This document shows positions 59,925 to 64,000 of a DNA stretch of 64,000 nt, one piece after another. Both the position numbers and the translations under genes were made by a program. The notes under the pieces are model-generated. The model searched no databases. It saw only the letters and a program-made list of their open reading frames with translations, and was not told where the DNA came from. How positions within the stretch are numbered: position 1 is the stretch's first letter; each line of letters begins with the position of its first letter. Source of the stretch: Trueperaceae bacterium (GTDB taxonomy: Bacteria > Deinococcota > Deinococci > Deinococcales > Trueperaceae); assembly GCA_036381595.1 (NCBI GenBank), contig DASVCN010000024.1:131320-195319 (forward strand). Direction: 5' to 3'.

Positions 59925-62420
59925 GTGAGCGAAGAGGTCGCCCTTGCCTCGGGTCCGGCAGACATCCTGAGACTGGTCGCGCCGAGCGGCGCCGAGGTCG
60001 TCGGCCGCCAGGTCTTGCCCGCTTCCGAAGGCGAGTTCGCTTCACTGCCCGAACACATGCCCCCGCCGCTCGCGACCGCCCTACACGAAGCCGGCATCAC
60101 CCGCCTCTACCGTCATCAGCGGGAAGCGATAGATGCGGTCGAAGCAGGCGAGAACGTGCTCCTCACGACCGGAACAGCCAGCGGCAAGAGCCTGGCCTAT
60201 CAGCTCCCGGCCCTGGCGAAGCAGCTGAACGACCCGGCGGCCACGGTCCTGATGCTCTACCCCACCAAGGCGCTGGCTCACGACCAGGGGCGGTCGTTCT
60301 CCGAGCTCGCAGTTGGCGCGGGCCTGTCCGGCGACACGGTAGCGAGCTACGACGGCGACACCCCTTCCGGTCGAAGGCCGCAGATCCGGTCCACGGTCAG
60401 GAGCCTGATCACCAACCCGGACATGCTCCACGCCGGCATCCTCCCCCACCACACACTGTGGCGCCGTTTCCTCGAGGGCCTCTCTCTGGTCGTCGTCGAC
60501 GAGATCCACTCCTACCGCGGCGTCTTCGGCGGTCACATCGCGGGTGTCCTGCGTCGCCTCATGAGGGTCGTGCGGCACTACGGGGCGAGGCCGTCCTTCG
60601 TCTTGACCAGCGCCACCCTGGGCAACCCGCTCGACCACGCACTCAATCTGAGCGGGACTCCGGTCCGCCATATCGCTGCCGACACCGCTCCCCACGGAGA
60701 GCGCGAACTGCTGCTGGTGCAGCCGCCGCTGGTGAACGCGGAACTGGGCTTGCGCAGGCCGGCGCTACAGGAGGCGGTGAGCATCGCACAGCGGCTGGTG
60801 AACAGCGGCAAGCAGGTCCTCGTCTTCTGCGGCTCCAGACAGGGGGCAGAGGAAGCCGTTCTGGGCCTGCGCCAACGGGTTGCCGGCGTCCGCTCCTACC
60901 GAAGCGGGCTCCTACCGAAGGAGCGCCGCGCCATCGAGGAGGAGCTGCGGAGTGGTGAAGCGCGTGCGGTGGTGTCCACGAACGCGCTGGAGTTGGGCGT
61001 CGATGTCGGCAGCGTCGATGCGGTTGTGGTGGCCGGCTACCCGGGCTCGGCAGCTGCCTTCCGCCAGCAGGTGGGGCGTGCCGGCCGGCGCGGCCGTCCC
61101 GGCACCGGCATCCTGGTCCTGGGCGGCGGACCGCTCGACCAGTACCTGGCCAGGCACCCGGAGCACCTCTTCGGCGCTTCGTCCGAACGTGCCCTGATCG
61201 ACCCCGACCACCTGCTGATCGCGCTCGATCACCTGCGCTGCGCCGCCTTCGAACTTGCCGTCTCCGATGAGGAGTCGTTCGGCGGCTACGAGCCCGAGGC
61301 GGTCTGGCTGCTCATGCGCCAGCTCCAGGAGGAGGGCGAGGCGCACCTCGCTGGCGGTCGCGCCTACTGGTTGGGCCAGACCTACCCGGCGCAGGAGGTG
61401 GGCCTTCGCTCGGCCGCTAACGACCAGGTGACGCTGGTCTCGGGCGAGAAGACCATCGGCATCGTGGACGCGGCCAGCTCCCGGTGGATGGTGCACCAGG
61501 ACGCCGTCTACCTGCACGACGGTGAGCCGTATCTCGTCGAAGAACTCGACCTCGAACGGCGGATCGCCCGGCTCCAGCCAACGGGCGACCGCTACCTCAC
61601 CAGAGCGACGCGTGAGACGAGGATCGACCCGGCCGGCGAACTCCAGCAGGAACCGGTCACAGGGGCGAGCAAGTTCATGGGCGAGGTGGTCGTGACCGAC
61701 AAGGTAGTAGGCTACCGGCGCATCGTGCGGCAAACCTTCGAGACTTTGGGACGCTATCCACTCGACCTCGAACCAACCACCCTGCACACCGTCGCCTACG
61801 GCTTCTCACCGACCGAGGAGACCGTCGAGATGCTGCGGCGACAGGGCAGCTGGTCCAACGACGCCAACGATTACGGCCGCAGCTGGCCCGCGATCCGGTC
61901 CGCCGCGAAGAGGCGCGACGGATTCCGCTGCCAGGTCTGCGGAACGGCTGAGGGGAACGGGAGCGTCCTCCACGTTCACCACAAGATCCCCTTCCGCGCC
62001 TTCGCATCGGCCGAGCAGGCGAACCGGCTCGACAACCTGGCTACGTTATGCCCGGGTTGCCACCGTCAGGCGGAGCAGGGAGTGAGGGTGAGGAGCGGAC
62101 TCGCCGCGACCGCCTACGCGCTCCGTTCGCTCGCTCCCCTGCTCGTCATGTGCGACGCCCAGGATCTGGGCGTCCACTCCGAGCCTGCCAGCAGCCTGGC
62201 GGCTGGCGCACCAGCACTCGTCATCTACGAGACGGTCCCGGGCGGAGTCGGACTCGCTCAGGAACTGGCGCAGCGGCACGAAGAACTGGTCGGTGCCGCC
62301 CGTGACCTGGTGGCGCACTGCTCCTGCGAGGACGGCTGCCCCGCCTGTGTGGGACCGGCCGGTGAACTGGGACATGCCGGCAAGGGCGAAGCGGCGGCGC
62401 TGCTGGGGGCGTTGACTTGA
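59925..62420 (+). CDS. mrfA: MrfA/YprA-like DNA helicase with inserted HNH nuclease domain
   Basis: The protein has 831 residues. Superfamily 2 helicase motifs: LYRHQREAIDAVEAG (Q region), TGTASGKSLAYQLPAL (Walker A), VVVDEIHSYRGVFGGH (DEIH) and QQVGRAGRRGRPG (motif VI). The C-terminal DUF1998-like domain ends in a Cys cluster CSCEDGCPACVGP. Between them, at about 657-710, is a complete HNH nuclease module: CQVCG, VLHVHHKIPF, NRLDNLATLCPGCHRQ. MrfA of Bacillus subtilis repairs mitomycin C adducts with the exonuclease MrfB; I do not recall this HNH insertion in it. GTG start; the stop overlaps the mrfB-like gene, which supports the assignment. Confidence 0.88.
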   Translation: MSEEVALASGPADILRLVAPSGAEVVGRQVLPASEGEFASLPEHMPPPLATALHEAGITRLYRHQREAIDAVEAGENVLLTTGTASGKSLAYQLPALAKQLNDPAATVLMLYPTKALAHDQGRSFSELAVGAGLSGDTVASYDGDTPSGRRPQIRSTVRSLITNPDMLHAGILPHHTLWRRFLEGLSLVVVDEIHSYRGVFGGHIAGVLRRLMRVVRHYGARPSFVLTSATLGNPLDHALNLSGTPVRHIAADTAPHGERELLLVQPPLVNAELGLRRPALQEAVSIAQRLVNSGKQVLVFCGSRQGAEEAVLGLRQRVAGVRSYRSGLLPKERRAIEEELRSGEARAVVSTNALELGVDVGSVDAVVVAGYPGSAAAFRQQVGRAGRRGRPGTGILVLGGGPLDQYLARHPEHLFGASSERALIDPDHLLIALDHLRCAAFELAVSDEESFGGYEPEAVWLLMRQLQEEGEAHLAGGRAYWLGQTYPAQEVGLRSAANDQVTLVSGEKTIGIVDAASSRWMVHQDAVYLHDGEPYLVEELDLERRIARLQPTGDRYLTRATRETRIDPAGELQQEPVTGASKFMGEVVVTDKVVGYRRIVRQTFETLGRYPLDLEPTTLHTVAYGFSPTEETVEMLRRQGSWSNDANDYGRSWPAIRSAAKRRDGFRCQVCGTAEGNGSVLHVHHKIPFRAFASAEQANRLDNLATLCPGCHRQAEQGVRVRSGLAATAYALRSLAPLLVMCDAQDLGVHSEPASSLAAGAPALVIYETVPGGVGLAQELAQRHEELVGAARDLVAHCSCEDGCPACVGPAGELGHAGKGEAAALLGALT

Positions 62421-63595
62421 GCGAGCTCCTGCAACGGCTCAGGGCGCTTCGAGGTGACGTGGCCACGGTGCGAGAACCGGAAGCACCTCCGTCGACCCGC
62501 AGCCTGGACCGACCTGCCGCCCAACTCGATGCCCGGCCTGTCCCTTGGGAGGATGGAGTCCACCTGTTGAGGGAGGTTCGGCACTCCAGGGGCGCCAGGC
62601 ACGGTAGGGAGCCGATCGGCAACAGCAGCCTCCATCCACTCCTCATGCGGCATGCCGGTGCGGCGGCTCCGCATGAAGGGGGCCCGGTCCTCTATATCGA
62701 CACGGAGACTACCGGGCTGATGGGCGGCACTGGTACCTTCGCCTTCCTCATCGGCGTCGGAGTTCACGATGAGCACGGTTTCGAGGTGCGCCAGCTCTTC
62801 CTGCCCGGGCCGGAACACGAGCGTTCACAACTCAGGTCGTTCGCAGCACTGGTAGAGGGCGCCTCGGCGGTAGTCACATACAACGGGGCCACGTTCGACC
62901 TGCCCCTGTTGCGCAACCGCTTCGCTCTTCACGGCCTGCCCGACCCGCTGGCGCAGGTACCCCACCTCGATCTGCTGCACCTGGCCAGGCGATTCTGGCG
63001 CGAGACCCTGCCCGATTGCTCGCTCACTACCGTCGAACGACGCATCCTCGGCGCCTCCAGGAGCCTCAACGATGTGCCCGGCTTCGAGGTGCCGGCCCGC
63101 TACTTCGAGTTCCTGCGTAGTTGGGACGCCAGCGGTCTGGTCGGCGTGATAGAGCACAACGAAACCGACATCGTGGCCTTGGCCGCCCTGCGCTCCAAGT
63201 TCGAGCGACTGGTCGAAGATCCGGCGACCGCCCTGGCGCACGAAGCGCACGCCATGGGACTCTGGATGGAGCGACTGGGTGAGGTAGAACTCGCCCTCGC
63301 CCGCTATCTGGAGGCTGCGAGCGCGCGGATGGAAGCGGGCTGGCACGCCTCCCTCCTGCTCAAGCGCTTGGGACGCCTCGAAGAAGCCGCGAAGTTGTGG
63401 CGCACGCTGGGCAGGCAGGGGATGGCGGCCGCCTGGGTGGAACTCGCCAAGGCGCAGGAGCACAGCTGGCACGACTTCAGGGCGGCACTGGTGTCGGTCG
63501 CTGCTGCGGCCGAATGCCAAGACTGCGAGCCGGACGAACTCGAGAAGAGGCGCGAACGACTGCTGAGGCGGCTCGCGAACGGAGAGCTTGGCTGA
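62417..63595 (+). CDS. mrfB: MrfB/YprB-like DEDD exonuclease
   Basis: The protein has 392 residues. RNase H-like exonuclease domain (about 90-265) with the DEDD residues: VLYIDTETTGLMGGTGTFAF (Asp-Glu), VTYNGATFDLPLLRNRFALH (Asp), and GVIEHNETDIVALAAL (His and Asp). An N-terminal 90-residue region is unassigned and the C-terminal 120 residues are helical TPR-like (EVELALARYLEAASARMEAG, LLKRLGRLEEAAKLWRTLG). TTG start overlapping the mrfA stop, so translation is coupled. In B. subtilis MrfB is needed with MrfA for mitomycin C repair. Confidence 0.88.
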   Translation: MSELLQRLRALRGDVATVREPEAPPSTRSLDRPAAQLDARPVPWEDGVHLLREVRHSRGARHGREPIGNSSLHPLLMRHAGAAAPHEGGPVLYIDTETTGLMGGTGTFAFLIGVGVHDEHGFEVRQLFLPGPEHERSQLRSFAALVEGASAVVTYNGATFDLPLLRNRFALHGLPDPLAQVPHLDLLHLARRFWRETLPDCSLTTVERRILGASRSLNDVPGFEVPARYFEFLRSWDASGLVGVIEHNETDIVALAALRSKFERLVEDPATALAHEAHAMGLWMERLGEVELALARYLEAASARMEAGWHASLLLKRLGRLEEAAKLWRTLGRQGMAAAWVELAKAQEHSWHDFRAALVSVAAAAECQDCEPDELEKRRERLLRRLANGELG

Positions 63596-63790
63596 TTTCG
63601 CCCGCAGCGGCGATTAAGACCACCGCCATAGACCGGGTAGCATGGCCAACCTGCGGTGCGTGCAACGACTAGTCGAGATCTGACGCGCGACCGGCCCGTC
63701 GAGTGACTCCAGCGCGGCACAAGCGGAACCTAACCGCCAACAGCCAGCCTGTTCGGGGCCCCACGCCGAGCTCGGCACGTGGAGGGAGCA

Positions 63791-63834
63791 GAGAGGTCGG
63801 GCCTCCGGACGTAAGCCCTTCTGCCCGACCCCTC
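63791..63834. terminator. Hairpin after mrfAB and partial minus-strand gene
   Basis: A 12-bp stem with one mismatch (GAGAGGTCGGGC / GCCCGACCCCTC) around a 20-base loop, 6 bases past the stop of the minus-strand gene. It probably ends both converging transcripts. The 190 bases between mrfB and the hairpin hold nothing I recognise. Confidence 0.65.
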
Positions 63835-63840
63835 GTTTCA

Positions 63841-64000
63841 CTACTCGTACGTCGCTGGAATGGCCTGCGCGCCTGCTGGCGAGAGCGAGGCGCGTGCCCG
63901 TTTGCCAACTATCTGGGCGACGAGGGCGTAGCCCAGCCAGATGAACGCCACCGCCACCGGTATCGCTGCGAACCGCTGGATGGCAAGCGGGAACAGAGCC
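63841..64000 (-). CDS. C-terminal end of a membrane protein
   Basis: The last 52 residues of a frame that enters from the right edge. A hydrophobic helix (AAIPVAVAFIWLGYALVAQI) is followed by a basic, Ala/Ser-rich tail ending ATYE and a TAG stop with a second TGA next to it. Only the last transmembrane helix of the protein is visible, so the family cannot be told. The terminator hairpin follows. Confidence 0.55.
   Translation of the reverse strand, partial: ALFPLAIQRFAAIPVAVAFIWLGYALVAQIVGKRARASLSPAGAQAIPATYE

Overview
The window is a dense, high-GC bacterial chromosome segment that looks like a member of the Deinococcota. The evidence is a Thermus-type M32 carboxypeptidase, Deinococcus-like FtsH, RNase R and Rex, and many genes whose only visible signal is a -10 motif of the form TANNNT lying 6-9 bases before the start codon. 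That layout gives leaderless mRNAs and has been reported for Deinococcus. A Truepera-like lineage is my best guess but is not proven. I see no prophage, insertion sequence, CRISPR array or rRNA. The content is mostly housekeeping with some lineage-specific exported proteins.

Layout. 1-2.9 kb: end of an unknown gene, a CPA1-type cation/proton antiporter and a Crp/Fnr regulator. 2.9-3.2 kb: a 57-bp tandem repeat. 3.2-11.7 kb (minus): one long operon of an M32 carboxypeptidase, a DsbA-like thiol oxidoreductase and the seven-gene Mrp/Mnh Na+/H+ antiporter (A to G). 11.9-16.6 kb: a dynamin-like GTPase and three exported proteins of unknown role. 17-21.7 kb: prephenate dehydratase, an S4 protein, a worn Uma2-like gene and carB. 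21.7-32.9 kb: an unknown protein, RNase R, CutA, a PRC-barrel protein, polyprenyl synthase, Rex, SPOR and TPR proteins, and RlmN. 33-44.4 kb: an orphan sensor kinase, GlgC, FtsH, a PASTA protein with a kinase-like but probably inactive N-terminus, and a heterodimeric ABC exporter. 44.6-48.8 kb: an exported protein, tRNA-Ala(CGC), a divergent HD-GYP/GGDEF pair, a nucleotidyltransferase-like protein and tRNA-Lys(CTT). 48.9-58 kb: an exported phosphoesterase, a Ca2+/H+ antiporter, a CPBP protease, a PadR/membrane-protein pair, a geranylgeranyl-reductase-like flavoprotein, CrcB and RecQ. 58-64 kb: a broken methyltransferase tail, an MFS exporter and an mrfA-mrfB-like repair operon, then the end of a membrane-protein gene.

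Themes. Ion homeostasis is prominent (CPA1, Mrp, CAX, CrcB). So are DNA repair (RecQ, MrfAB) and envelope functions (FtsH, SPOR, PASTA, ABC and MFS exporters). The most interesting points are an HNH nuclease domain built into the MrfA-like helicase, a four-codon leaderless upstream ORF coupled to carB, the widespread leaderless promoter layout, two unrelated intergenic repeats with periods of 57 and 58 bp, a PASTA protein with a decayed kinase lobe, an exported protein with a bacteriocin-like double-glycine motif, and a methyltransferase remnant in which a Trp codon appears to have become TGA.

Limits: all assignments come from reading motifs by eye. Start codons were chosen from Shine-Dalgarno or -10 spacing where visible, and positions of short sites may be off by a base or two.
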